Shown here: piece by piece, positions 16,355 through 24,856 of the stretch | How the letters are laid out: each line of letters starts with the position of its first letter | How positions within the stretch are numbered: position 1 is the first letter of the stretch | Source: Pseudomonas brassicacearum subsp. brassicacearum | GTDB lineage: Bacteria; Pseudomonadota; Gammaproteobacteria; Pseudomonadales; Pseudomonadaceae | Assembly: GCF_008801605.1 (NCBI RefSeq) | Contig: NZ_VZPJ01000021.1 | Coordinates: 1-64,000 of the forward strand | Direction of reading: 5' to 3' | Length of the DNA stretch: 64,000 nt | The notes under the pieces: model-generated | What the model saw: the letters and a program-made list of their open reading frames with translations, nothing else | The model's database searches: none | Told to the model about the DNA's origin: nothing | Program-made: the position numbers and the translations under genes

Positions 16355-17119
16355 ATGAACGCACAAACGACATTTTCTCGACGCCTGACCACTCACTGCC
16401 GCCACTGGCTCGGTGCACTGCTGGCTGTCTGCCTGTTCACTTCGGGCGGTCCTGCCCTTGCTGCTGTTCCGGTTACCTTGCCTGATCTCCTTATCGGCGT
16501 CACTCAGGGCTTTCTTGAATTCACCGTAGAAGACTATCTGGCTACCAGTCAAACGGAAGGTCGCTATGAAATCGAAGTCAACCAACTCGACCCGCGCCTG
16601 CGCATGCCGATGTGCGACAAGGAATTGACTGCTTCGCTGGAGAGCCCTGCCCGGCCCCTGGGACGCGTCACGGTGAAGGTTCGTTGCGACAGCGCCGCGC
16701 CCTGGACGGTGTTCGTGCCCGCTCAAGTGCGCCTGTTTCGGGAAATTGTCACCACCACTCGTCCGCTCAAGCGGGCCGGAATCGTCGAGCCCCAGGACGT
16801 GATGTTGCGTGAACGGGACATCAGCCAGATCACCCAGGGCTTCCTGACCTCCGTCGACCAGGCCATCGGGCAGAAACTTGTCCGACCAATGGTCGCCGAT
16901 CAGGTCGTGACGCTGGTGCATCTGGAGCAGGCCGAGGTAGTCCGCAAGGGCGACCAGGTTGTGATCACCGCCCGCACCGGTTCCCTGGCCGTGCGGATGC
17001 CCGGCGAGGCCCTGTCCAACGGCGGTATGCGTGAACAGATACGGGTAAAAAACCTCAATTCCCAGCGCGTGATCAAGGCGCAGGTGATGGCCCCGGGCCA
17101 AGTGGAAGTGGCGATGTAG
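16355..17119 (+). CDS. flgA: P-ring assembly chaperone FlgA
   Basis: This 254-aa periplasmic chaperone is needed to build the flagellar P ring from FlgI. It has a signal peptide (hydrophobic stretch about residues 19-37 ending PALAAVP) and a SAF domain (about 110-250; VPAQVRLFREIVTTTRPLKRAG). The C-terminal block NLNSQRVIKAQVMAPGQVEV is typical of FlgA. No in-frame start lies upstream, and ATG 16355 lacks a clear ribosome-binding site, which fits the near-leaderless message implied by the sigma54 site. It is divergent from cheV. Confidence 0.94.
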   Translation: MNAQTTFSRRLTTHCRHWLGALLAVCLFTSGGPALAAVPVTLPDLLIGVTQGFLEFTVEDYLATSQTEGRYEIEVNQLDPRLRMPMCDKELTASLESPARPLGRVTVKVRCDSAAPWTVFVPAQVRLFREIVTTTRPLKRAGIVEPQDVMLRERDISQITQGFLTSVDQAIGQKLVRPMVADQVVTLVHLEQAEVVRKGDQVVITARTGSLAVRMPGEALSNGGMREQIRVKNLNSQRVIKAQVMAPGQVEVAM

Positions 17120-17228
17120 TGATCTGGTAGAGGAGGTAGAAAGCTGGCGCTTGATCCCGGTGTTCCCTAGACTGTGCCTTACGCAAAGGCAAGCGCAGAC
17201 GTGCGCAAGTTCATTTCATAAATGAGCC

Positions 17229-17255
17229 TAAAGTTATTTTGGGGATGGCCGAAAA
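17229..17255 (+). promoter_or_regulatory. Sigma28 (FliA) promoter of flgM
   Basis: TAAA (17229-17232), exactly 15 bp, then GCCGAAAA (17248-17255) matches the FliA consensus TAAA-N15-GCCGATAA at all but one base. Expression of the anti-sigma factor from its own target promoter is the known feedback design. Confidence 0.9.
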
Positions 17256-17291
17256 CATGGCAAGCGTCCAAATACCCAGAGGTTTTTTACC

Positions 17292-17609
17292 ATGGTCATC
17301 GATTTCAATCGTTTAAACAGCTCTTCACCGCTGCCAGGCACCACGCGTACCAGCGCCACCAAGGAAACCGCCGAAGCCGGCAAATCCGCACCGCTGCCTA
17401 CACCAGCCGAACAGGTCAGCAACGGGGAGTCGGTACACCTCAGCAATGAGGCTCAGCAGTTGCAGAAGGTCACTGACAAGCTGCGCGATCAACCTGTCGT
17501 CGACAACGCCCGCGTGGCCGAGTTGAAAGCAGCAATCGCTGATGGCAGCTACAAAGTCGACAGCAACCGCGTAGCCAGCAAACTGCTCAACTTCGAAGCC
17601 CAGCGCTAG
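17292..17609 (+). CDS. flgM: Anti-sigma28 factor FlgM
   Basis: FlgM binds FliA until the hook is complete and is then exported through the flagellum. The 105-aa product has a disordered, Ser/Thr/Pro-rich N-terminal half and the conserved C-terminal FliA-binding region (RVAELKAAIADGSYKVDSNRVASKLL, with the signature KAAIADGSYKVD). ATG 17292 has AGAGG upstream. It follows flgA and has its own FliA promoter. Confidence 0.94.
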   Translation: MVIDFNRLNSSSPLPGTTRTSATKETAEAGKSAPLPTPAEQVSNGESVHLSNEAQQLQKVTDKLRDQPVVDNARVAELKAAIADGSYKVDSNRVASKLLNFEAQR

Positions 17610-17656
17610 GCCGCCGCCTGCGCCAGGCTTTTGGACGCTAAGACCCAAGGCCAGCC

Positions 17657-18124
17657 ATGCACGACACTCATTTGTTGCAATTGATCATCGACGACTTTGT
17701 TCCAGCGCAACAGCTACTGGAATTGTTGCAGGCCGAATCCGTGGCATTGCACGGTCGTGACATGCCTCTGCTGGAGAATATCCTGGCGCAGAAACAGGCC
17801 TTGATCATCCTGCTTGACCAGCATGGCCGCAAACGCAGCGAGATCCTCGTCAGCCTCAACCTGCCCGCCAGCCATGAAGGCCTCGAGCAACTGGCCAGCC
17901 AGTCGACGATTGGCGATCAGCTACTGTCCCAGAGCAAAGTACTCAACGACCTGCTCGCCCAATGCCAGGCAACCAACGCTCGCAACGGCCAGTCGATCCT
18001 GATGCAGCAGGCCGCCACCGCCAACCAGTTGCGCATCCTCAACGGTGGCGAGATCCCGACGCTGTATGACGCTAGCGGTTCAACGGCCAGAATGGTCAAG
18101 CATCGCCCGCTCAGCCAGGCATGA
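17657..18124 (+). CDS. flgN: Flagellar export chaperone FlgN
   Basis: This 155-aa helical chaperone for the hook-filament junction proteins FlgK and FlgL is rich in Leu/Gln helices (LLQLIIDDFVPAQQLLELL, MPLLENILAQKQALIILLDQH), as in the FlgN family, and lies 47 bp after flgM in the conserved flgMN pair. Confidence 0.92.
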   Translation: MHDTHLLQLIIDDFVPAQQLLELLQAESVALHGRDMPLLENILAQKQALIILLDQHGRKRSEILVSLNLPASHEGLEQLASQSTIGDQLLSQSKVLNDLLAQCQATNARNGQSILMQQAATANQLRILNGGEIPTLYDASGSTARMVKHRPLSQA

Positions 18125-18216
18125 AACGAACAATGCCTTCGCTCTATCAACGCGCGATACATGCTGGCAAAATGCCGGCCATTCGTAGTCGTATTTTGCC
18201 TGGAGATTGACTCACC

Positions 18217-18963
18217 GTGTTCAATGCCTCAAACGCGGATGATGCTCCGCAGCCACCCAAGGTCCTCACCACGCCCCTGGAAATCTCCGGCAACCTGCGG
18301 ATGCTGCAAGAGAGCCACGACCCACTGATCATCACCTTCCACGAACGTAGCCAGCGCTTCCAGAGCTACCTGGTCAACGTCGATCGTGAGACCAACTCCA
18401 TTGCCCTGGATGAAATGATTCCCCGGGACGGCGAGCGTTTCCTGCTGGCGGGCGAGCCTTTTCGTGTCGAGGGTTTCCATGACGGCGTGCGTATCGCATG
18501 GGATGGCAAGGGCCCACTGACCATCGATGAATCCAGCGACGGTCGCTGCTATCGCGGCGCCCTGCCCGACGAAGTGGTCTACCACCAACGTCGCAACGCC
18601 TTCCGCGCCGCCCTGAAACTGGCACAACTGGTGAGCGTTGAACTGGGCGGTGACAAGCTCAAGTCCCCGGTGGACGGCAAGCTGCTGGACATCTCTGCCA
18701 CCGGTTGCAAGTTGCGGTTTGACGGCGACATCACGGAGCGACTGCAATTGGGCCAGGTGTACGAGCGCTTCATCGCGGCCCTGCCTTTTGGCAACATGAC
18801 CGCGCCAGTCGAGCTGCGTTACCTGCATTTCGAAGAAAGGATCAACACCACGTTCGCCGGCGTACGCTTCCACAACATCAGTGGCCTGGTGCAACGGCAG
18901 GTCGAGCGGTTCGTCTACCAGCTCCAACGAGAAGCCCGGCGCTTCGATAAAGACGACCTCTGA
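18217..18963 (+). CDS. flgZ: PilZ-domain flagellar brake protein (YcgR/FlgZ)
   Basis: Proteins of this family bind cyclic di-GMP and slow the flagellar motor; FlgZ is the Pseudomonas name. The 248-aa product has an N-terminal YcgR domain (about residues 20-118) and a C-terminal PilZ domain with RRNAFRAAL (RxxxR motif, about 127) and DISATG (DxSxxG motif, about 160). The start is GTG 18217 with GGAG about 11 nt upstream. It follows flgMN as in P. aeruginosa and P. putida. Confidence 0.93.
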   Translation: MFNASNADDAPQPPKVLTTPLEISGNLRMLQESHDPLIITFHERSQRFQSYLVNVDRETNSIALDEMIPRDGERFLLAGEPFRVEGFHDGVRIAWDGKGPLTIDESSDGRCYRGALPDEVVYHQRRNAFRAALKLAQLVSVELGGDKLKSPVDGKLLDISATGCKLRFDGDITERLQLGQVYERFIAALPFGNMTAPVELRYLHFEERINTTFAGVRFHNISGLVQRQVERFVYQLQREARRFDKDDL

Positions 18964-18973
18964 TTTTCGAGGC

Positions 18974-19014
18974 AAAAAAAACGGGCAGTCCCTTGCGGCG
19001 ACTGCCCGTTTTTT
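18974..19014. terminator. Bidirectional terminator
   Basis: ACGGGCAGTC (18981-18990) pairs with GACTGCCCGT (19000-19009), with an A-run before and a T-run after. It sits between the convergent flgZ and MFS genes and should end both. Confidence 0.92.
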
Positions 19015-19024
19015 CATGCCTGCT

Positions 19025-20392
19025 TCAAGGCCTGGCCTGGGTAAAACTCGGTGTCTCAGGCTCCTCAGGCCCAGTCTCGGCCTCGGTCGCGGTCTCAGTG
19101 GCCGGCTCAGGCTCCACGTCCGGATTGGCCGGAGCCTGCATCTGCTCCTGCACCACCTGCTCATCCACCCGCGGATCAAGACACGCCACCAAAGGCGAAC
19201 TCGACATGCTGTCCGGCATCGCCACGTGATGCAGCGGTGCGTCATCGACCTGATGCAGGTTGGTCACCGCTTTCGGCCGGATCCGCCACACCAGCACCAA
19301 GGCGAAGAAAGCGAAAAAGCCGTAGAGCATCTGGCTGCCAAACATCTTCATCAGCACGCCGGCCACCAGCGGCCCGATACTGGCCCCCACGCCGTAGGTC
19401 ACCAGCAGCATCGCGGTCAGGGACACCCTTCGATCAGCTTCGACGTGGTCGTTGGAAAACGCTACCGCCAGCGGATACAGGCAGAACTGCACCAGCGAAC
19501 AGAAGAACCCCGCGACGAACAGCACCTCCAGCGGCACCGTCGGAAGAATCGCCAACGGCAACGCACAGATCGTCAGCACCAGCGCAAAGCAGCGGATCAG
19601 CAGCGCCCGGTCATAACGATCGGACAGCCAGCCCAGGGGCCACTGCACCAGCAGTCCGGCGAAGATGCAGCTACCCATGAACAGACCGACCTGCTCGGTC
19701 GACAGGCCCTGCTGAGAGGCATATAGGGGCGCCAGGCCATAGAACGAGCCGACGATCAACCCGGAGCCCAGCACCGTACTCAATGACTGCGGCACACGCT
19801 TGATGAAGAAGCGCGGCTCCATGGGCGCCGGATGCAGCGCCGCCGGGTGAATTCGCCGGGTCAGCGTCACCGGCACCAGGCACAAGGCGAAGCACAGCGC
19901 CACCAGCATCAACAGCTCAGGCCCCAGGGCCGGATGCATGACCAGGATCAACTGACCCAGCACCAACCCCAGGTACGAGGCAATCATGTAGCCGCTGAAC
20001 ACCACGCCACGCTGCTTGGCATCGGCTTGCTCGTTGAGCCAGCTCTCGATGACCATGTACTGGCACATCATCCCGAGGCCGACAATCATCCGCAGCACGA
20101 TCCAGGCCGGCAGCCAGTTCACCAGGCCATGGCCCAGCACTGCCGCCCCGACGATCCCGGCGCAGGCCGAATAGGCGCGGATGTGGCCGACGCGGGCGAT
20201 CAGCCGGTGGCCGATCTTGCCACCCAGCACCAGGCCGAAATAGTTGGCGGCCATCAGCGCACCGACCCAGAGGCTGTCCACATGGTCGGCGGCCAGGCGC
20301 AAGGCCAGGTAAGTACTCAAGAGGCCCGAGCCGATCAACATCATCAGCGAGGCGAAATAAAGCGCTCGAAAAGGTTTCCAGATTTGGCGCAT
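19025..20392 (-). CDS. Major facilitator superfamily transporter
   Basis: This 455-aa inner-membrane protein has about twelve hydrophobic segments between residues 8 and 375 and the MFS loop motif around GKIGHRLIARVGHIRAY (about 58-75). A matching loop in the second half contains GWLSDRYDRALLIR. It resembles the YcaD-type MFS group; the substrate is not known. The C-terminal 70 residues are an unusual hydrophilic, acidic tail rich in Pro, Glu and Thr (EPEPATETATEAETGPEEPE), predicted to be cytoplasmic and disordered. It is monocistronic, ending at the shared terminator. Confidence 0.88.
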   Translation of the reverse strand: MRQIWKPFRALYFASLMMLIGSGLLSTYLALRLAADHVDSLWVGALMAANYFGLVLGGKIGHRLIARVGHIRAYSACAGIVGAAVLGHGLVNWLPAWIVLRMIVGLGMMCQYMVIESWLNEQADAKQRGVVFSGYMIASYLGLVLGQLILVMHPALGPELLMLVALCFALCLVPVTLTRRIHPAALHPAPMEPRFFIKRVPQSLSTVLGSGLIVGSFYGLAPLYASQQGLSTEQVGLFMGSCIFAGLLVQWPLGWLSDRYDRALLIRCFALVLTICALPLAILPTVPLEVLFVAGFFCSLVQFCLYPLAVAFSNDHVEADRRVSLTAMLLVTYGVGASIGPLVAGVLMKMFGSQMLYGFFAFFALVLVWRIRPKAVTNLHQVDDAPLHHVAMPDSMSSSPLVACLDPRVDEQVVQEQMQAPANPDVEPEPATETATEAETGPEEPETPSFTQARP

Positions 20393-20462
20393 CGGCGTTC
20401 CGAGCGGCTCCTTGAGGTGAGTAAGGGCTACCTGTTGAAGATAGCCCGAATGCGACGGTTCG

Positions 20463-21806
20463 TTAGGCCTGGGCCGCTAGGACACGCCGCTCCCAGGGCG
20501 TGATTTCATCGAAGAAGCTGGTCAGCTCCAGGGTCTTGGAGGCGATGTAGCCTTCGATGAACTCCGCACCGAACAGTTCCTTCGCCAGATGACTACGCTT
20601 CAGACGCTCCAAGGCGGCATGCAAGGTACATGGCAACGACAGATTATCCGGCACTTCGAATTCGCCCTGGATCGCCGCGCTCGGCTCCAGCCGATGCTCA
20701 ATCCCATACAGCCCGGCGGCCAGGCTGGCGGCAATCGCCAGGTAGGGGTTGGCATCGGCCCCCGGCAAGCGGTTCTCGACCCGCCGGGCCACCGGCGAAC
20801 TGGCAGGAATCCGCAACCCGGCCGAACGGTTGTCATGGGACCAACAGGCATTGTTCGGCGAGGCGAACGGGTGGCACAGGCGCTGGTAGGAATTCACGTT
20901 CGGCGCGAACAACGCGGTGAAGTCCGCCAGGCACGCCTGTTGCCCACCGATGAAATGCCGGAAAGTCGCCGTCGCTTCGCCCGCTTCATCGCTGAAAACG
21001 TTACGACCGCTGTCTGCCTCGACGACGCTCTGATGGATGTGCATCGAACTGCCCGGCGTGTGGGCCAGGGGCTTGGCCATGCAGACCACGGTCAGACCGT
21101 GCTTGAGCGCCACTTCCTTGAGCAGGTGCTTGAACAGGAAGGTCTGGTCGGCCAGCAACAGCGGGTCGCCGTGCAGCAGATTGATCTCGAACTGGCTCAC
21201 GCCCATTTCATGCATGAAGGTGTCGCGAGGCAGGCCCAGCGCCGCCATGCATGCATAGACTTCACTGAAGAACGGGCGCAGGCCATTGTTGGAGCTGACG
21301 CTGAACGCCGAATGGCCGTCTTCGCGACGTCCATCCATGCCCATCGGCGGCTGGAACGGCTGGGTCGGGTCCGGATTGGGGGCGAACACGAAGAATTCCA
21401 GTTCGGTCGCCACCACCGGCGCCAGGCCCAAGGCTGCATAGCGAGCGACAACGGCCTTGAGCTGGCCGCGCGTCGAGAGCCGGGAGCTTTCACCGGTCAA
21501 CTCGTCGGCATCGCAGATCGCCAGGGCGCGGGGCTGCTGGCTCCAGGGCAGACGGTGGATCTGTTTCGGATCGGCCACCAGCGCCAGGTCGCCGTCGTCG
21601 CTGCCGTAGAAACGCGACGGCGGATAACCGCCCATGATGCATTGCAGCAGCACGCCCCGCGCCAACTGCAGCCGCCGGCCTTCGAGGAACCCCTCAGCGG
21701 TCATTACCTTGCCCCGCGGCACGCCATTCAAATCCGGCGTGACACATTCAATCTCATCAATGCCCGTCAGTCGCTGCGCGAGTGAACGCTGGCCATCGGT
21801 CGTCAT
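20463..21806 (-). CDS. Glutamine synthetase family, gamma-glutamylpolyamine synthetase-like
   Basis: About 447 aa, with the N-terminal beta-grasp (VTPDLNGVPRGK) and the C-terminal catalytic domain carrying the metal/ATP motifs ELEFFVFA, HEMGVSQFEIN, HTPGSSMHIHQSV and SAGLRIPASSPVARRVENRLPGAD. This set is typical of the PuuA/PauA group that ligates glutamate to putrescine or other polyamines, the first step of gamma-glutamylated polyamine catabolism. In P. aeruginosa one such paralogue (PauA5) lies beside flgZ and an MFS gene, as here. ATG 21806 has AAGGA upstream; a longer in-frame start at 21884 is unlikely. The exact amine substrate is not evident. Confidence 0.87.
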   Translation of the reverse strand: MTTDGQRSLAQRLTGIDEIECVTPDLNGVPRGKVMTAEGFLEGRRLQLARGVLLQCIMGGYPPSRFYGSDDGDLALVADPKQIHRLPWSQQPRALAICDADELTGESSRLSTRGQLKAVVARYAALGLAPVVATELEFFVFAPNPDPTQPFQPPMGMDGRREDGHSAFSVSSNNGLRPFFSEVYACMAALGLPRDTFMHEMGVSQFEINLLHGDPLLLADQTFLFKHLLKEVALKHGLTVVCMAKPLAHTPGSSMHIHQSVVEADSGRNVFSDEAGEATATFRHFIGGQQACLADFTALFAPNVNSYQRLCHPFASPNNACWSHDNRSAGLRIPASSPVARRVENRLPGADANPYLAIAASLAAGLYGIEHRLEPSAAIQGEFEVPDNLSLPCTLHAALERLKRSHLAKELFGAEFIEGYIASKTLELTSFFDEITPWERRVLAAQA

Positions 21807-21916
21807 GACGCAATCCTTGTTATGTGCGAGCCGCGAACGGCAACCCGTACAAAATAGGCTTCGGCTGTTCGGAATATCAAGCACCCGCAGACAATTAAAA
21901 TCTTGTGCAATACGAG

Positions 21917-22006
21917 TGTGGGAGCGAGCTTGCTCGCGATGGCGTCGGCTCAGTCAATATTGAGCTGACTGATACATCGCTATCGCGAGCAAGCTCGCTC
22001 CCACAG
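21917..22006. repeat. REPIN (inverted REP pair)
   Basis: TGTGGGAGCGAGCTTGCTCG and its inverse copy. The spacer ends TTGAGCTGACTGATACATCG, nearly the same as in the copy at 51.5 kb, showing a shared parent element. Confidence 0.88.
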
Positions 22007-22038
22007 GGGATTTGTGCTGCTTTTTATAAAGCGCACGC

Positions 22039-22731
22039 TCAGGGCAGGTAAAGCCGGAACACCCCACCACCCAATACACCGCCATTGGCGATTTCGGTAC
22101 GCCCGCTCACGCCGCCGCGCTGGTGCAGCCCGGCGATCCGCGCGGCGAAGTACAGGCCCAGCCCGGTGCTGCCGCTGCTGTGGTTGATGCCCTGCACGTA
22201 CTCGGCCTGACGCTCGATCATCTCTGGCGGGTAACCTTCGCCGTCGTCATTGATGGTCAGCACCAGTTGCCCGGCCTCGTCGCTCACACTGATCAGCAAT
22301 GCCTGGCGCGCATGGCGAATGGCGTTGTTGATGCAGTTGTCGAGCACCGAAGCAATCAGTTCACGGTCGAAAAAGCCCAAGGGGCTGAGCGGATCGACTT
22401 CATAGGTGACCATGATCCCGCGACTGCGGAACACGTCCTGATGGCCGGCCAGTTGCGCCTCGATGAAGTCATCCAGTTCATGGTAGGCCGGGTGCAGCGG
22501 CAACTGGTTGACACCGAGCTTGTACAGCCCCAGCAGTTGCACCAGCAAACCATTGAGATGGGCGAATTCGAACTCGATGACGCCTTGCTCCGAGGTCTGG
22601 CGCTCGGCGTCGGGCAAGCGCTCGAGCCATTGCGTATGCGTCTGCATGAGCAAGGTCAGGGAGTTCTTCATGTCGTGCACGGTAGACGCGATCACCGTGG
22701 AAAAATCGAGGGCCTGTTCGCTGTCATTCAT
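22039..22731 (-). CDS. Soluble histidine kinase
   Basis: This 230-aa kinase core has no membrane segment: H-box with His in VHDMKNSLTLLMQ (about residue 17), N-box DNCINNAIRHA, G1 INDDGEGYPP and G2 GSTGLGLYFAARIA. Its ATG lies inside the end of the receiver-TPR gene (8-bp overlap), so the pair is translationally coupled. With no sensor domain, input probably comes from a partner, most simply the receiver-TPR protein. The pathway is unknown. Confidence 0.85.
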   Translation of the reverse strand: MNDSEQALDFSTVIASTVHDMKNSLTLLMQTHTQWLERLPDAERQTSEQGVIEFEFAHLNGLLVQLLGLYKLGVNQLPLHPAYHELDDFIEAQLAGHQDVFRSRGIMVTYEVDPLSPLGFFDRELIASVLDNCINNAIRHARQALLISVSDEAGQLVLTINDDGEGYPPEMIERQAEYVQGINHSSGSTGLGLYFAARIAGLHQRGGVSGRTEIANGGVLGGGVFRLYLP

Positions 22732-24331
22732 CGCCAAATGCCTTGCTTCGCAGTTTTTGATAACGCGCAAAACGCGCATCGGTGTCGGGCATCATGCCCA
22801 CCAGTTTCAGGCAGGCGCGGCACTCCTGCAGCAGTTCCGATTCCACGCTGGTGTCGGTGCCATGCAGCAGCGATTGCGCCATGTTCAGGGCAATACTGAT
22901 GTTCTTCGGTTGCATCTTCAGGGCGCGGCGGAACAGCTCCCGCGCCTGCGGCAATGCACCGGTCTTGTAGACCCGCACGCCTTCGCGGTTCAACTCGGCG
23001 GCGGCATTGCCCTGGTTGAGAATGTTCGGGTCGTCGGTCAGCTTGGCGATGCCTTGCATCACCGTCGGGTCATCCCCGTAGATTTCCGCGCAGTTCTTGA
23101 GCATCGACTCGCCGGCGCTGGTCTGGCCAAGCATTTGCAGCTGCTTGGCCACCAGCAACGCGGCCTCGGCGCTCATGAATTGCTCCATGCCATCGAGGCG
23201 CTGCAAGGCCTGTTCTGTGAGCTTTTCGGCGGTTTCGGCATCGTTTAGCAACAGGCTGGTGGCCTTCATCAGCCGCGCCCGGACCTGCAGCCCCGGGTCG
23301 TTGAGGTTCTCCTTCGCCACGGCGCTGAGAGTCGTGTTGATCTCCAGCCGGGTGCGGGTGTCGAGGCCTTTTTCGCTGCCCTTGCTGATCAGCGCATGGG
23401 CCAGGCCGAGGTTGCTTTCCGGGTCCTTGAAGCGCGACTGCGCGCCCTGCCCGACCGCCTGGCGATAGGCCCGGGAAGCCGTGTCGTAGTCTTCGTTGGT
23501 CATCGCCAGCTTGCCCAACAACGATTGGCGGCGCACCGCCAGCGGCGACAGGCGCACCGCCTCTTCCAGCACGTGCTGCGCCTGTTTGGTGTCACCTTCG
23601 GCCACCAGCACGTCGGCCATGCCGTCGTACAAGGCCGGCATCATCGGAAAGACTTTCAGGGCCTTTTCATAGACAGCCTTGGCCTGCCCCACCTGGCCGC
23701 GCTTGAACATCAACTTGCCCAGCCCCGCATAGGCCCACGGCAACGGGCGATCCGCGATGATGGAGTTGTACAGTCGTTCAAGAGCCTCGTTCTGATTCAG
23801 GTCGCGCAACGCATCGGCCCGATAACGCAGGCACAACGGCCCGTAGCGCGGGTCCTGCTTGCACAAGGCGATGCAGGCATTGAGCACTTCCATCGGCTTG
23901 CCACGATCGAGGGCTTGCAGGATCGGCTTGAGCAGGGTCTTGCGCTGCTCGAGCCGCTCCAGCCGCTGGGCCAGGCCGGAGCGGTTGAACGGTTTGGTCA
24001 GGTACGCATCCGGCTCATGCTCCAGGGCACTGAGCACCATCGCCTGGCTGGTCTCGGCGGTCACCATGAGGAAAACACTTTCATGGCTGATCAATTTTTC
24101 GACCATCAGGTCTTCAAGCACCTGCTGGCCATTCTTGCGCCCATCGCCCAGGTGATAGTCCTGCAAGATGAAGTCATAGCGTTTCTGCGAGCACATGCGC
24201 AGCGCCACTTCACCGGTGTCGGCGGTGTCCACGTCCTTGACGCCCAGCTCACGCAGCATGGAACGGATCGAACTGCGGAAATCCGAGAAATCATCGACGA
24301 TCAGAAAACTTTTTTGGTGGTACGCCAGCAT
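22724..24331 (-). CDS. Response regulator with TPR output domain
   Basis: This 535-aa protein has an N-terminal receiver (about residues 8-130; acidic pair in LIVDDFSDF, phospho-acceptor Asp in FILQDYHLGDG, Lys in LTKPFNRSG). It is followed by some ten tetratricopeptide-like helix pairs (for example PWAYAGLGKLMFKRGQVGQA, and EGVRVYKTGALPQARELFRR near the C-terminus). It lacks a DNA-binding or enzymatic domain, so output is presumably through protein contacts. It is coupled to the kinase at 22039. Related proteins are annotated across Pseudomonas without an agreed function. Confidence 0.88.
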   Translation of the reverse strand: MLAYHQKSFLIVDDFSDFRSSIRSMLRELGVKDVDTADTGEVALRMCSQKRYDFILQDYHLGDGRKNGQQVLEDLMVEKLISHESVFLMVTAETSQAMVLSALEHEPDAYLTKPFNRSGLAQRLERLEQRKTLLKPILQALDRGKPMEVLNACIALCKQDPRYGPLCLRYRADALRDLNQNEALERLYNSIIADRPLPWAYAGLGKLMFKRGQVGQAKAVYEKALKVFPMMPALYDGMADVLVAEGDTKQAQHVLEEAVRLSPLAVRRQSLLGKLAMTNEDYDTASRAYRQAVGQGAQSRFKDPESNLGLAHALISKGSEKGLDTRTRLEINTTLSAVAKENLNDPGLQVRARLMKATSLLLNDAETAEKLTEQALQRLDGMEQFMSAEAALLVAKQLQMLGQTSAGESMLKNCAEIYGDDPTVMQGIAKLTDDPNILNQGNAAAELNREGVRVYKTGALPQARELFRRALKMQPKNISIALNMAQSLLHGTDTSVESELLQECRACLKLVGMMPDTDARFARYQKLRSKAFGDE

Positions 24332-24856
24332 CGAGGATGTCCAGGCAAGTAAGAAAATAACCTAATGGCATAACAACGAAACGCCGTGTCACAACCCCGA
24401 GGCGCGCAGATGATAGCCACCAGCCGGCAACGTTCAAGGGATTTCAGCACCCGCTTGGCCTGGCTGAGTCGTGACGCACATTGCGAGCCGAAACGTTGGA
24501 GAGAAACGGGCTCATCGGGTTATCGGCAGGAGATGGCGTTCCGTTAAGGGGAAGGTGTGGGAGAAACCGAGTACCGAGGACCTGCCAAGCACAGAACCGT
24601 GGCAAACAACGAATCTGTGGCGAGGGGATTTATCCCCGCTGGGTCGCGAAGCGGCCCCAGTAAGCCGACACCCGATCATACTGATACAACGCGAACACAA
24701 ACTCAGGGGGCTGCTCCGCAGCCCAGCGGGGATAAATCCCCTCGCCACAGCGGATGATGTAAGGCCCTCCCCCCTCGGCTCAGTCCTATTCTTTACAACC
24801 ACCGTAGCAGGCGATTCAGCCTCTTGCCTCGCCGGCCGCGTACTGGCTCTCGCTAA
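24332..24856. other. Intergenic region at the edge of the accessory island
   Basis: Apart from the long inverted repeat at 24616-24749 I see no gene or RNA here. The DNA becomes visibly AT-richer at its left end (in gene direction, downstream of the immunity array). Confidence 0.6.
24616..24749. repeat. Long inverted repeat of a second REP class
   Basis: TGTGGCGAGGGGATTTATCC with CCCGCTGG (24616-24643) is exactly mirrored at 24722-24749, and inner arms (GGGTCGC…; CAGCCC…) also pair in part. The GAGGGGATTTATCCCC core is a Pseudomonas dispersed repeat distinct from the GTGGGAGCGAGC family. A partial single copy (AATCCCCTCGCCACA) is seen near 59960. Confidence 0.85.
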
